Positions 29,785 through 39,147 are shown, counted from the first letter of the stretch. The stretch is 64,000 bases of DNA from Hasllibacter sp963833115 (GCA_963833115.1 CAWHWS010000002.1:2418001-2482000), one strand, 5' to 3'. A program made the numbers and translations. The notes: a model not told the origin generated them from the letters alone.

Positions 29785-30912
29785 CTACTCGGCCGCGACC
29801 GCCGGCGCCTCCGCCTCGATCTGCGCGGCCCGCCGCTCGACCTGCTCGACGATGTGGTCGATCATCGCCTCGTTGCTGAGCTTGTGGCTCTGCTTGCCGG
29901 CCAGATAGACCATGCCGCTGCCGGCCCCGCCGCCGGTGAAGCCCACGTCCGTCATCAAGGCCTCGCCGGGCCCGTTCACGACGCAGCCGATGATCGACAG
30001 GCTCATCGGCGTCTTGACGTGCTCGAGCCGCTTCTCGAGCGCCTCGACCGTGCGGATCACGTCGAACCCCTGCCGCGCGCAGGACGGGCAGGAGATGATG
30101 TTGACCCCCCTGTGCCGCAGGCCCAGCGACTTCAGGATCTCGAACCCCACCTTCACTTCCTCGACCGGATCGGCCGAGAGGCTCACGCGCAGCGTGTCGC
30201 CAATCCCCATCCAGAGGAGGCTGCCGAGCCCGATAGCGCTCTTGATCGTCCCCGAGGTCAGGCCCCCCGCCTCGGTGATGCCGAGGTGGATCGGCGCGTC
30301 CGTCGCCTCGGCCAGCCCCTGATAGGCGGCGGCGGCCATGAACACGTCCGACGCCTTGCAGCTGATCTTGTACTCGCGGAAATCGTTCTCCTCGAGGAGG
30401 CGGATGTGCTCCAGCCCGCTCTCGATCATCGCGTCCGGCGTCGGCTCGCCGTGCTTCTCCAGGAGGTGCCGCTCCAGGCTGCCGGCGTTCACGCCGATGC
30501 GGATCGAGCAGCCGTGGTCCTTCGCCGCCTGCACCACCTCGCGCACGCGGCGCGCGTCGCCGATGTTGCCGGGGTTGATCCGGAGGCACGCGGCGCCGGC
30601 CTCGGCCGCCTCGATCGCGCGCTTGTAGTGGAAGTGGATGTCCGCGACGAGCGGCACCGGGCTCTCGCGGACGATCTCGCGCATCGCGGCGCCGCTCTCC
30701 ACGTCGGGAACCGAGACGCGCACGATGTCGGCCCCCGCCTCGGCGCAGCGCACGATCTGCTCGATGGTCGCCTTGGCGTCGGTCGTCAGGGTGTTGGTCA
30801 TCGTCTGCACGCTGATCGGCGCGTCGCCGCCCACCGGCACCGAGCCGACCATGATCCGGCGCGAGCGCCGCCGCTCGATGTTGCGCCAGGGCCGGATGGG
30901 ATTGTGGGTCAT
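29785..30912 (-). CDS. ispG: 4-hydroxy-3-methylbut-2-en-1-yl diphosphate synthase
   Basis: Iron-sulfur enzyme GcpE of the MEP isoprenoid pathway, converting MEcPP to HMBPP. 375 residues. Conserved parts: VQTMTNTLTTDAKATIEQI, LVADIHFHYKRA, RINPGNIG, and the [4Fe-4S] cysteines in ISCPSCARQGFD and GCVVNGPGEA. It lies downstream of the RodZ-like gene on the same strand, a frequent neighbourhood in alphaproteobacteria. Confidence 0.97.
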   Translation of the reverse strand: MTHNPIRPWRNIERRRSRRIMVGSVPVGGDAPISVQTMTNTLTTDAKATIEQIVRCAEAGADIVRVSVPDVESGAAMREIVRESPVPLVADIHFHYKRAIEAAEAGAACLRINPGNIGDARRVREVVQAAKDHGCSIRIGVNAGSLERHLLEKHGEPTPDAMIESGLEHIRLLEENDFREYKISCKASDVFMAAAAYQGLAEATDAPIHLGITEAGGLTSGTIKSAIGLGSLLWMGIGDTLRVSLSADPVEEVKVGFEILKSLGLRHRGVNIISCPSCARQGFDVIRTVEALEKRLEHVKTPMSLSIIGCVVNGPGEALMTDVGFTGGGAGSGMVYLAGKQSHKLSNEAMIDHIVEQVERRAAQIEAEAPAVAAE

Positions 30913-31001
30913 GGCCGGGCTCCGCCGAGGGTTCGCATGCCACGGACATAGTCGGGGGCGCCCCACCGCGCAACGCGGCGGCGCGCCCGGCCACGGCCCC
31001 C

Positions 31002-32306
31002 CTACTCGGTGACGGCCTCCGCCACCGCGACGACCCGCGCCAGGTCGATGTCGGCGTTCAGGTCCGCGACCGGAAAGGCGCCCGTCAGGGCCTCGGCGCC
31101 GAGGGCGAGCCCGGAGACCACGCTCGGCCCGTCGCCGGCCGGCCCGTAGGTCGCGCCGCCCACGGCGAAGTAGACGCCCCCCGCGTTGCCCGTGCGCAGC
31201 GTGGCCGCGGTCTCGGTGGCGGGCAGATCGAAGCGCTCGCCCGGCTCCATGACCTTCTCGAAGATCACGGATCCCTCGGCGGACCTCACCCGGACCCATG
31301 TGGGGCGCACGGCCACCAGCGCCACCGCGTCCGGGGCGCCGGAGGTGACCTGCGGCACGGCGTCCGCGCCCGGCATCACGACCCCGGCCTCCGCCAGCGC
31401 GGCGAGGACGCCGCCCGACACGTCGTCCTCCGCCGCCGCCGGCGCCTCGACCACCTCCTGCAGCGCCAGGGCCCGGCGCGCGTCGTCCGGTCCGGTCACC
31501 GTCGCGACCTGCACGGCGCGGGCCGGGGCGCCGCGGCCACCGAGCACGCCGGTGGTCTCGGGATCGAGGGCCGCGATCGGCCCGTCGCGCGCCACGAGGA
31601 CCGGCACGTCGAGCGCGCGGGGCCGGTAGAGCCGGTCCAGCGCCTCGGCGGTCGGCGCCCCCGCGGCCGGGCTCGCGACGTCCGCCGCGGCCAGGAGGGT
31701 GCCCGCTTGCGCCAGGGGGTCGATCTGCGTCACCACGCCGGGCGCCGCGTTGACCGGGGAGAGCTGTACGCGCTGCACCTCCTGCAGGACGGACCAGCCG
31801 CCCCACCCGATCCCGCCGACGATCGCCGCGAGCACCGCGACCGAGGCGATCGCCCCGAGCTCGGCGCGGCCCAGCCCGCCGAAGGCCGCCGCGCCGTAGG
31901 GACCGTCCTCGGAGGAGAAGATGTCGACGCCCGGCGCCGTCGGCGCCGCGAGGGAGGGCGCCTTGGCGCCGCTCGCCGCGGGCGCCATGCCGTGCGCGGG
32001 CGCGAACCCCGCCTCCCGGCAGAACGCCGCGAAGGCCCATTCCGGGTCGAGCCCGAGATAGCGGGCGTAGCTGCGCACGTAGCCGGCGATGAAGCCGGGC
32101 GTCTCGAAGGCGCCGCTGTCGCCGTCCTCGATCGCGGCGATGTAGGACGCCTTGATCTTCAGCTCCCGCTGCACGTCCAGGAGCGACTTGCCGAGCGTGG
32201 CGCGTTCGCCACGCATCGTGTCCCCCAACGTGACGCGGAAGTCGTCGTACCCCTTGGGCGTATCCTGCTCGATCGCCGCCGGAGACGTCTTGCGCCCCTT
32301 GTTCAT
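31002..32306 (-). CDS. RodZ-like helix-turn-helix membrane protein
   Basis: 434-residue protein with a RodZ architecture: a cytoplasmic HTH of the Xre/HTH_25 type at about 26-95 (LGKSLLDVQRELKIKASYIAAIEDGD, FIAGYVRSYARYLGLDP), one membrane helix at about 152-172, a Pro/Ala-rich periplasmic linker, and a C-terminal DUF4115 domain (WVRVRSAEGSVIFEKVMEPGERFDLP). RodZ links MreB to the elongation machinery; that role is inferred from the family. It precedes ispG. Confidence 0.9.
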   Translation of the reverse strand: MNKGRKTSPAAIEQDTPKGYDDFRVTLGDTMRGERATLGKSLLDVQRELKIKASYIAAIEDGDSGAFETPGFIAGYVRSYARYLGLDPEWAFAAFCREAGFAPAHGMAPAASGAKAPSLAAPTAPGVDIFSSEDGPYGAAAFGGLGRAELGAIASVAVLAAIVGGIGWGGWSVLQEVQRVQLSPVNAAPGVVTQIDPLAQAGTLLAAADVASPAAGAPTAEALDRLYRPRALDVPVLVARDGPIAALDPETTGVLGGRGAPARAVQVATVTGPDDARRALALQEVVEAPAAAEDDVSGGVLAALAEAGVVMPGADAVPQVTSGAPDAVALVAVRPTWVRVRSAEGSVIFEKVMEPGERFDLPATETAATLRTGNAGGVYFAVGGATYGPAGDGPSVVSGLALGAEALTGAFPVADLNADIDLARVVAVAEAVTE

Positions 32307-32541
32307 GGCGTTTTTCCCCGTTCTGCCCCAAGGGATGCCGGTTCGTTGACCGCGCCCCGCGCTGCCCTCGTATCACAGCACCTGCGAATTCAAAGCCGCG
32401 TCGTGGAAATTGGCGGCGATCTCCCGCCGCACGCCGATCGATTCGGCAACGCCATCTGGCGCCACGAAGGTTAACGAGACGTTGACGCCGCCGCCCGGGC
32501 CCGGTTGCCTGACCCCGATCCGCTCGCCGAAGGACCCTCCC

Positions 32542-33933
32542 ATGCCCGCCACGCCGCGCCTCTCGCCCGTCCTGGACCGTCTCGCCGCGCAGGAGGACGC
32601 CGCGATCGAGCGCCTCCTGGCGCTGCTGCGGGTGCCCTCGATCTCCACCGACCCGGCCCATGCGGGCGATTGCGCGGCCGCCGCCGAGCGCCTGGCCGCC
32701 GACCTGCGCACCCTCGGCGCGCAGGCGCAGGTGCGCCCCACCCCGGGCCATCCGATGGTCACCGCCCGGATCGGCCCCGAGGACGGGGCGCCCCACGTCC
32801 TCTTCTACGGCCATTACGACGTCCAACCGGTCGATCCCCGAGAGCTCTGGGACCGCGACCCGTTCGACCCCGCGATCGAGCGGACCGCCGCCGGCCCCGT
32901 GATCCGCGGCCGCGGCGCCTCGGACGACAAGGGCCAGCTCATGACCTTCGTCGAGGCGTGCCGCGCCTGGTGCGAGGTGCATGGCGGGCCGCCCTGCCGC
33001 ATCACCTTCCTTTTCGAGGGCGAGGAGGAATCGGGCTCGCCCTCCCTCGTGCCTTTCCTTCGCGAGAACGCCGCCGAGCTGACCGCCGATCTCGCCCTGA
33101 TCTGCGACACGGGCCTGCTCACCGACCACACGCCGGCCATCGTCACCATGCTGCGCGGCCTCGTCGGAGAGGAGGTCACGATCACCGGCCCCGCCCTCGA
33201 CCTCCATTCGGGCATGTACGGGGGCGCCGCCGCGAACCCCGCCCGCGCGCTCGCCCGCGCCATCGCCGGCCTCCACGACGAGGCGGGCCGCGTCACCTTG
33301 CCCGGCTTCTACGACGGCGTGCCCGAGATGCCGCCCGAGATCCTGGCGAGCTGGGCCGCCACCCCGTTCGACGCGGGCGCCTTCCTGCGCGAGGTCGGCC
33401 TGTCGGTGCCCGCCGGCGAGGAGGGCCGCTCGCTCCTCGAGATGGTCTGGTCCCGCCCGACCTGCGAGGTGAACGGCCTGACCTCGGGTTATGCCGGCGC
33501 GGGGTTCAAGACGGTCCTGCCGTCCAAGGCGGCCGCGAAGGTCAGCTTCCGCCTGGTGGGCTCGCAGGATCCCGAGCGGGTGCGCGCCGCCTTCCGCGCC
33601 CACGTGCGCGCCGCCATCCCGGCCGATTGCACGGCCGAGTTCCGCGCCCATGGCGGTGCGCCCGCGAGCCGCATGCCGATGGACCTGCCGGCGATGGCGG
33701 CGGTGCGCGCGGCGTTGAGCGCCGAATGGCCGGAGGAGGCCGCCTTCATCGGGTGCGGCGGATCGATCCCGATCGCCGGTCATTTCCTGGAGGAGCTCGG
33801 GATGCCGTCCGTCCTGACGGGGTTCGGACGCGACGACGACGCGATCCATTCGCCCAACGAGAAGTACGACCTGGAATGCTTTCGCAAGGGCGCCAGGAGC
33901 TGGGCCCGCATCCTCGACGCCCTGACCGCCTGA
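32542..33933 (+). CDS. M20 family dipeptidase/peptidase
   Basis: Zinc-dependent M20 peptidase of 463 residues. ATG 32542 is chosen because the conserved N-terminus starts there (AAIERLLALLRVPSIS). Metal ligands are seen in LFYGHYDVQP (His), GRGASDDKGQ (Asp), FEGEEESGS (catalytic and metal Glu), LICDTGL (Asp) and the C-terminal DAIHSPNEKYD (His). The insertion domain starts with LDLHSGMYGG. This is the CNDP/DapE-like dipeptidase group; cytoplasmic, substrate not defined. Divergent from the RodZ-like gene across 235 bp. Confidence 0.93.
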   Translation: MPATPRLSPVLDRLAAQEDAAIERLLALLRVPSISTDPAHAGDCAAAAERLAADLRTLGAQAQVRPTPGHPMVTARIGPEDGAPHVLFYGHYDVQPVDPRELWDRDPFDPAIERTAAGPVIRGRGASDDKGQLMTFVEACRAWCEVHGGPPCRITFLFEGEEESGSPSLVPFLRENAAELTADLALICDTGLLTDHTPAIVTMLRGLVGEEVTITGPALDLHSGMYGGAAANPARALARAIAGLHDEAGRVTLPGFYDGVPEMPPEILASWAATPFDAGAFLREVGLSVPAGEEGRSLLEMVWSRPTCEVNGLTSGYAGAGFKTVLPSKAAAKVSFRLVGSQDPERVRAAFRAHVRAAIPADCTAEFRAHGGAPASRMPMDLPAMAAVRAALSAEWPEEAAFIGCGGSIPIAGHFLEELGMPSVLTGFGRDDDAIHSPNEKYDLECFRKGARSWARILDALTA

Positions 33934-33968
33934 TCCTTCGGGTCCGAACGGTGGCGGGCGGGCAGCGG

Positions 33969-34045
33969 TGGCGCGGTTGACGGGGCTCGAACCCGCGACC
34001 CCCGGCGTGACAGGCCGGTACTCTAACCAACTGAGCTACAACCGC
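33969..34045 (-). tRNA. tRNA-Asp(GTC)
   Basis: Minus-strand cloverleaf of 77 nt: acceptor GCGGTTG (34045-34039) pairs with CAACCGC (33979-33973), the anticodon stem CCGGC/GCCGG holds the loop CTGTCAC (anticodon GTC), the T-loop is TTCGAGC, and discriminator G plus CCA are encoded at 33972-33969. Confidence 0.97.
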
Positions 34046-34135
34046 CCACTGCGGCCGGGGCGACCCGGCGTGTGGGGGGTCTTAGGCATGGGCCGGGGGG
34101 GCGTCAAGCGCGCATGCGCCCCATGTCGAACGAGG

Positions 34136-34900
34136 TCAGTTCAAGACGTCCGGAAGGTCGATCAATCCGGCGGCGAGGCCCTTCACCGTCGCGTTCGTCC
34201 GGTCGGCGGCCTCCAGCTTGGCGAAGATGCGGCGCACCATCGTGTCGACGGTGTGGTAGCTGACATCGAGGATCGCGGCGATCGCGGCGTTGCTCTTGCC
34301 CCGCGCGATCCAGGCCAGCACCTCGAGCTCCCGCGGCGAGAGCGAGCGCGCCGCGCGCACCGGCGCCGATCGCTCGAGATAGATGAGGTGCGCGATCTGC
34401 GCGGCGCAATGCAGCGATCGCAGCCGGGCCACCCCTTGCCCGCCTGCCGGGCCGCCGAAGCCCGCGAGCATGTATCCCGACTGCAGCCCGGCGCCGTAGA
34501 GGGGGAACATCACGCCGTCGCCGCGACCGTGGCGCATCAACGCGGCGGCGAAGTCGAGCGCGTCCTCCTCCGGGGTGCCGCCCGGCCGCTCGGGCATCGT
34601 CAGATCGGACCACAGCATCGGCCCGGAGCTCCGCGCACCCTGGCGCAGGGCGAGGTCGGCGCCCATCCCGCCGCCGCGCAGGGCGTCGAGCCAGTCGGTG
34701 GCGAACCCGTCCCCGTGAAGCTCGACCGGCGGGGCGGCGGCCGAGGCGATCGCGGCGCGACTCGGATACGGGTTGTAGAGCACCGCACGCAGGCCCTTGC
34801 TGCGGACATGGTCGCGCAGCACGCGCCAGACGGCCGCCCGGTCCGGCGCCTGCGTCAACTCGTCCACGAATTCCTCGATCGCCTGCCCGGTTCCTAGCAC
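34136..34900 (-). CDS. Solo LuxR-type transcriptional regulator
   Basis: 254-residue regulator. Residues 186-242 form a LuxR/FixJ-type HTH (LSPRELEVLAWIARGKSNAAIAAIL, VSYHTVDTMVRRIFAKL). The N-terminal about 170 residues resemble the autoinducer-binding fold in length and in scattered features such as MFPLYGAG, but I cannot confirm the acyl-homoserine-lactone pocket. No luxI synthase is nearby, so it would be a solo. The only suitable start is GTG at 34900; no strong ribosome site precedes it. It sits between tRNA-Asp and tRNA-Val, and an inverted repeat lies about 125 bp upstream. Confidence 0.87.
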   Translation of the reverse strand: MLGTGQAIEEFVDELTQAPDRAAVWRVLRDHVRSKGLRAVLYNPYPSRAAIASAAAPPVELHGDGFATDWLDALRGGGMGADLALRQGARSSGPMLWSDLTMPERPGGTPEEDALDFAAALMRHGRGDGVMFPLYGAGLQSGYMLAGFGGPAGGQGVARLRSLHCAAQIAHLIYLERSAPVRAARSLSPRELEVLAWIARGKSNAAIAAILDVSYHTVDTMVRRIFAKLEAADRTNATVKGLAAGLIDLPDVLN

Positions 34901-35023
34901 ATCGCGTCCGTTTCGAGCCCCGTCTTCCTAGCGCGTCACGCTTCAAAACGCGGCCGGCGCACACTGTCAAACTGCATTAAACCCCAATCTCGCAGGGGCC
35001 CGACACCGCGCGACAATAGGGCA

Positions 35024-35045
35024 TGACTTGTCTTTTGACATGTCA
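35024..35045. promoter_or_regulatory. Inverted repeat, possible operator upstream of the LuxR-type gene
   Basis: TGACTTGTC-TTTT-GACATGTCA: two 9-bp arms with one mismatch around a 4-bp T spacer; the right arm extends a 10-bp perfect palindrome TGACATGTCA. It lies in an AT-richer patch between the regulator and tRNA-Val. A regulatory role is inferred only. Confidence 0.45.
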
Positions 35046-35113
35046 CGAACCCTCGGCTCGACCTGCGATCGGGAGCCGCCGCGACCATGGACGACGCCGG
35101 TGGGGCCGCGCGA

Positions 35114-35189
35114 TGGTGGGCGATGACGGGATCGAACCGCCGACCTACTCGGTGTAAACGAGCCGCTCTGCCAGCTGAGCTAATCGCCC
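35114..35189 (-). tRNA. tRNA-Val(TAC)
   Basis: 76-nt minus-strand cloverleaf: GGGCGAT (35189-35183) pairs with ATCGCCC (35124-35118), anticodon stem CTCGT/ACGAG-type around the loop TTTACAC (anticodon TAC), T-loop TTCGATC, discriminator A and encoded CCA. Confidence 0.97.
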
Positions 35190-35231
35190 CCGGTCCGGGT
35201 CTAGGCGGCCGGCGCGCAGCGGTCCAGGGCG

Positions 35232-35807
35232 TCAGCCGAGCCGGCGCTGCGCCCCGCCGGAGAGGTGATGCACCACCCCCTGCCCGCCCGGCATGTCGGC
35301 CAGGGCGTCCTCCCCCAGGCCGAGCGCGACGACGCGCAGCATCCGCCCGGTGATGCCGTGGGCCACGACGATCGCCGGGCCGTCCAGGTCGGCCAGGAAG
35401 GCGGCGCAGCGACCGCGGAGGGCGTCCAGCCCCTCGCCGCCCGGGGCGCCGCCGTAGAGCGCGATGTCGTCCGCGTCGAACTCCTCGGCGGCGGCGCCCG
35501 CGGGGTGCAGCTCGGCGCGCAGCCGGCCCGTCCACGCGCCGACGTCGATCTCCCGCAGGCGAGGATCGGTCCGGACCTCCGCCACCAGGGGCGCGACCGC
35601 GATCCCCGCCGTCTCGACGGCCCGGCCCTGCGGGCTGCTGAAGGCAGCGACGCCCGAGAGGTCGAGCGCGCCGAGCGTCCGCCGCTGGCGCTCCGCCTGC
35701 TCCCGCCCGAGGGCCGTCAGCGGAGAGTTGGCCCGCCCCTGCCAGCGGCCGGCCGCGTTCCATTCCGTCTGCCCATGGCGCAGGAGATAGAGGTCGTGGG
35801 GATGCAT
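35232..35807 (-). CDS. Histidine phosphatase family protein
   Basis: 191-residue phosphoglycerate-mutase-like phosphatase. The catalytic RHG motif is at residues 10-12 (YLLRHGQTEWN, His11 phospho-acceptor), with the EIDVGAWTG segment and the second catalytic His in VVAHGITGRML. Cofactor-independent small members act on diverse phosphoesters, so the substrate is open. The gene sits between two tRNA-Val genes on the same strand. Confidence 0.92.
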   Translation of the reverse strand: MHPHDLYLLRHGQTEWNAAGRWQGRANSPLTALGREQAERQRRTLGALDLSGVAAFSSPQGRAVETAGIAVAPLVAEVRTDPRLREIDVGAWTGRLRAELHPAGAAAEEFDADDIALYGGAPGGEGLDALRGRCAAFLADLDGPAIVVAHGITGRMLRVVALGLGEDALADMPGGQGVVHHLSGGAQRRLG

Positions 35808-35856
35808 CGGTCTCCCCAGGGGCCGGACGCGGGCCGTGGCCCGGCATCGGCGTCGG

Positions 35857-35931
35857 TGGTGGGCGATACTGGGATCGAACCAGTGACCCCTTCGGTGTGA
35901 ACGAAGTGCTCTACCGCTGAGCTAATCGCCC
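35857..35931 (-). tRNA. tRNA-Val(CAC)
   Basis: 75-nt minus-strand cloverleaf: GGGCGAT (35931-35925) pairs with ATCGCCC (35867-35861), anticodon loop TTCACAC (anticodon CAC) between CTTCG and CGAAG, T-loop TTCGATC, discriminator A and encoded CCA. Its acceptor arm is identical to that of the other Val tRNA. Confidence 0.97.
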
Positions 35932-36639
35932 GCCGGCGCCGGCCCTACCGCCCCCGCGGAGGACGCGCAAGTAGGCAGGAGACCGGCCGCTGCGGGCGCG
36001 GGCCCCGATCCGCCTCGTCCGGCGGCAGGGCGCACCGGCCGCCGCCCCGGCCCGGTAAGCGCCCGGCGCGATCGGGCTCGCCGGGTCGTCCCCGCGTCCC
36101 GGTCGCAGGCTCTCTCGTGAGCGCGATCCTCGTGGAGGATGACGAGGGCGTCGATCGCCCCGCGGGACTGGGCGCCGCCCGGATCGGCCCCGAGACGGCC
36201 GATCTCCGAGACGCACCCCGTCCGGGGGCCCGCGCCGCGGCCGGGCGTCTCGCGGCGGACGAAAACCCCGGCCACCGCGCATCGCCCTGCCCCCCCGAGA
36301 GACGAATCCCCGGTGCGGCCCGGCGGTTCGGGTTCGACGGGCCGAGACCTCGTCGGGCTCGAGGGCCCCTCCTCCGAACTGGCCCGCCCGACCGTCCGGA
36401 CGGCTCGCCGGAGACCCGAGCCCCAGCGGCCGTGCTCGTCCCGGCGGCGTGTCCCCTCATGATCCGCGCGCCCATGACTCCGGCTTCCGCCTACGGGGAC
36501 GGACTTCGCGCCAGGAGCGTCGAACCCCCGCCTGGAAACCCCCAGGACGCGCCGGGGCCGCCACCCGACGCCTCAAGCCGCCCCCGATGGATGCGGCCGG
36601 GGGGCGGCCGCCGGATCTCGACCCAGCCGGGCCCGGCCG
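35932..36639. other. 0.7-kb GC-rich interval without recognisable genes
   Basis: Between tRNA-Val(CAC) and the lon stop no frame has a recognisable product; candidates such as 36117-36788 (+) are Pro/Arg/Ala-rich and run into lon antisense. In texture the stretch is like the intervals around manC. Confidence 0.5.
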
Positions 36640-39069
36640 TCAGTGCGCGGTCGGGGAGCGGGCGGCCTCGCGCTCCATGGCGCGCGCCGCCGCGGCGGCC
36701 TCCTCGGCGGCCTCGTCCCACTCGATCGGGACGGGCCGGCGCACCAGCGCATGCTCGAGCACCTCGGACACGTGCGAGACGGGAATGATCCTCAGCCCCT
36801 CCTTCACGTTGTCCGGGATGTCCGCGAGGTCCTTCTCGTTCTCCTCGGGGATGAGCACCGTGGTGATCCCGCCGCGCAGCGCGGCCAGCAGCTTCTCCTT
36901 GAGCCCGCCGATCGGCATCGCGTTGCCGCGCAGGCTGACCTCGCCGGTCATGGCGATCCCCGCGTGCACGGGGATCTTCGTCATCACCGACACGATGGAC
37001 GTCACCATCGCGAGGCCGGCCGACGGGCCGTCCTTCGGCGTCGCGCCGTCGGGCACGTGCACGTGGATGTCGAGCGTCTCGAACCGGGGCGGCTTCACCC
37101 CGATCTCCGGCGCGATCGACCGGACGTAGCTGTTCGCCGCGTCGATCGATTCCTTCATCACGTCGCCGAGCTTGCCGGTCGTCTTCATCCGGCCCTTGCC
37201 CGGCAGGCGTAGCGCCTCGATCTGCAGCAGCTCGCCCCCGACCGAGGTGTAGGCGAGGCCCGTCACCACGCCGACCTGGTCCTCGCGCTCCGCGAGCCCG
37301 TAGCGATGCTTGCGCACCCCGAGGAAGTCGCCCAGCGTCTCGGCGGTCACGCGCACCTCGGTCGCCTCACGGCGGATGATCCGGGTCACCGCCTTACGCC
37401 CCATCTTGGCGATCTCGCGCTCGAGGTTCCGCACGCCCGCCTCGCGGGTGTAGTAGCGGATCGTGTCGGTGAGCGCGTCGTCCCCGATCTCGAACTCGCC
37501 GCGGCGCAGGCCGTTCGCTTTGATCTGCTTGGCGATCAGGTGCTGACGCGCGATCTGCCGCTTCTCATCCTCGGTGTAGCCGGCGAGGGGGATGATCTCC
37601 ATCCGGTCGAGGAGCGGGCCCGGCATGTTGTAGGTGTTCGCCGTCGTGAGGAACATCACGTTCGAGAGGTCGTACTCCACCTCCAGGTAGTGATCGACGA
37701 AGGTGCCGTTCTGCTCGGGGTCGAGCACCTCGAGCATGGCGCTCGCCGGATCGCCGCGGAAATCCTGGCCCATCTTGTCGATTTCGTCCAGGAGGATCAG
37801 GGGGTTGGTCGTCTTGGCCTTCTTGAGCGCCTGGATGATCTTGCCCGGCATCGAGCCGATATAGGTCCGGCGGTGGCCGCGGATCTCGCTCTCGTCGCGC
37901 ACCCCGCCGAGGGAGATGCGGATGAACTCGCGCCCCGTGGCCCGCGCGACGGACTTGCCCAGCGACGTCTTGCCCACGCCCGGCGGGCCGACGAGGCACA
38001 TGATCGGCCCCTTGAGCTTCTTGGAGCGCTGCTGCACCGCCAGGTACTCGACGATGCGCTCCTTGACCTTCTCGAGCCCGTAATGATCCGCGTCGAGGAC
38101 CTCCTGCGCGCGGCCGAGGTCCTTCTTGACCCGGGACGTCTTGCCCCACGGGATCGACAGCATCCAGTCGAGATAGTTGCGCACGACCGTCGCCTCGGCG
38201 CTCATCGGGCTCATGTTCTTGAGCTTCTTGAGCTCGCCCTCGGCCTTCTCGCGCGCCTCCTTGGAGAGGCGGGTCGCCTCGATGCGCGCCTCGAGCTCGG
38301 CGATCTCGCCCGCGCCCTCCTCGCCGTCGCCGAGCTCGCGCTGGATCGCCTTCATCTGCTCGTTGAGGTAGTACTCGCGCTGCGTCTTCTCCATCTGGGA
38401 CTTCACGCGCGTCTTGATCTTCTTCTCGACCTGCAGGACCGAGACCTCTCCCTGCATGTAGCCGAGCGTCCGCTCGAGCCGCTTGGCGACGTCGAGCGTC
38501 TCCAGGAGCTCCTGCTTCTGCCCGACGGTGATTCCCAGATGCCCGGACACGAGGTCCGCCAGCCGCGGCGCGCCCTGCGCCTCCGACACGGCGGCCAGGG
38601 CCTCCTCGGGGATGTTCTTCTTGATCTTGGCGTAGCGCTCGAACTCCCGCCCGACCGAGCGCAGCAGGGCCTCGGCCTCGCTGGCGTCGCCGTCGGTCTC
38701 GTCCAGCCGCTCGGCCTCGGCCTCGAAGAAGGCCTCGTTCTCGAGGTAGCGCACGATCCGCACCCGCCGGCGCCCCTCCACCAGGACCTTGACCGTCCCG
38801 TCAGGCAGCTTGAGGAGCTGCAGGACGTTGGCGATCACGCCGATGCGGTAGATGCCGTCCTCCTCGGGGTCGTCCACGGCGGGGTCGACCTGCGCCGACA
38901 GGAGGATCTGCTTGTCGTCGCGCATCACCTCCTCGAGGGCGCGCACGGACTTCTCCCGCCCGACGAAGAGCGGGACCGTCATGTGCGGGAACACGACGAT
39001 GTCACGAAGCGGGAGCACGGGGTAGGAAGCGGCGAGGGGCGAGCGCCCGGCAGCGGTGTCGTCGGCCAT
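36640..39069 (-). CDS. lon: ATP-dependent protease Lon
   Basis: Cytoplasmic AAA+ serine protease degrading misfolded and regulatory proteins; 809 residues, full length. N-terminal LON domain (YPVLPLRDIVVFPHMTVPLFVGR), coiled middle, AAA+ module with Walker A GPPGVGKTSLG near residue 360 and Walker B LILLDEIDK, and the protease domain with catalytic Ser in KDGPSAGLAM (about 682) and the paired Lys in GGLKEKLLAALRGG. AAGGAG precedes the ATG, and a heat-shock-type promoter can be proposed upstream. Confidence 0.98.
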   Translation of the reverse strand: MADDTAAGRSPLAASYPVLPLRDIVVFPHMTVPLFVGREKSVRALEEVMRDDKQILLSAQVDPAVDDPEEDGIYRIGVIANVLQLLKLPDGTVKVLVEGRRRVRIVRYLENEAFFEAEAERLDETDGDASEAEALLRSVGREFERYAKIKKNIPEEALAAVSEAQGAPRLADLVSGHLGITVGQKQELLETLDVAKRLERTLGYMQGEVSVLQVEKKIKTRVKSQMEKTQREYYLNEQMKAIQRELGDGEEGAGEIAELEARIEATRLSKEAREKAEGELKKLKNMSPMSAEATVVRNYLDWMLSIPWGKTSRVKKDLGRAQEVLDADHYGLEKVKERIVEYLAVQQRSKKLKGPIMCLVGPPGVGKTSLGKSVARATGREFIRISLGGVRDESEIRGHRRTYIGSMPGKIIQALKKAKTTNPLILLDEIDKMGQDFRGDPASAMLEVLDPEQNGTFVDHYLEVEYDLSNVMFLTTANTYNMPGPLLDRMEIIPLAGYTEDEKRQIARQHLIAKQIKANGLRRGEFEIGDDALTDTIRYYTREAGVRNLEREIAKMGRKAVTRIIRREATEVRVTAETLGDFLGVRKHRYGLAEREDQVGVVTGLAYTSVGGELLQIEALRLPGKGRMKTTGKLGDVMKESIDAANSYVRSIAPEIGVKPPRFETLDIHVHVPDGATPKDGPSAGLAMVTSIVSVMTKIPVHAGIAMTGEVSLRGNAMPIGGLKEKLLAALRGGITTVLIPEENEKDLADIPDNVKEGLRIIPVSHVSEVLEHALVRRPVPIEWDEAAEEAAAAARAMEREAARSPTAH

Positions 39070-39147
39070 TGGGTAGCTCCTTGTTCCGGCAGCAGGAGGG
39101 GGGCGTCCCGGCTCGTGCGGCGGCGCGATCCCTCCCCGGTCGGATGC

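Noticed and set aside
29785..33849. Apparent 1354-codon minus-strand protein ending in ispG
   Set aside because: Only the last 376 codons are ispG; the rest is antisense to the dipeptidase or a shadow of the RodZ-like gene.
34136..34900. Complete quorum-sensing system
   Set aside because: No luxI-type synthase or other signal synthase is found in the window.
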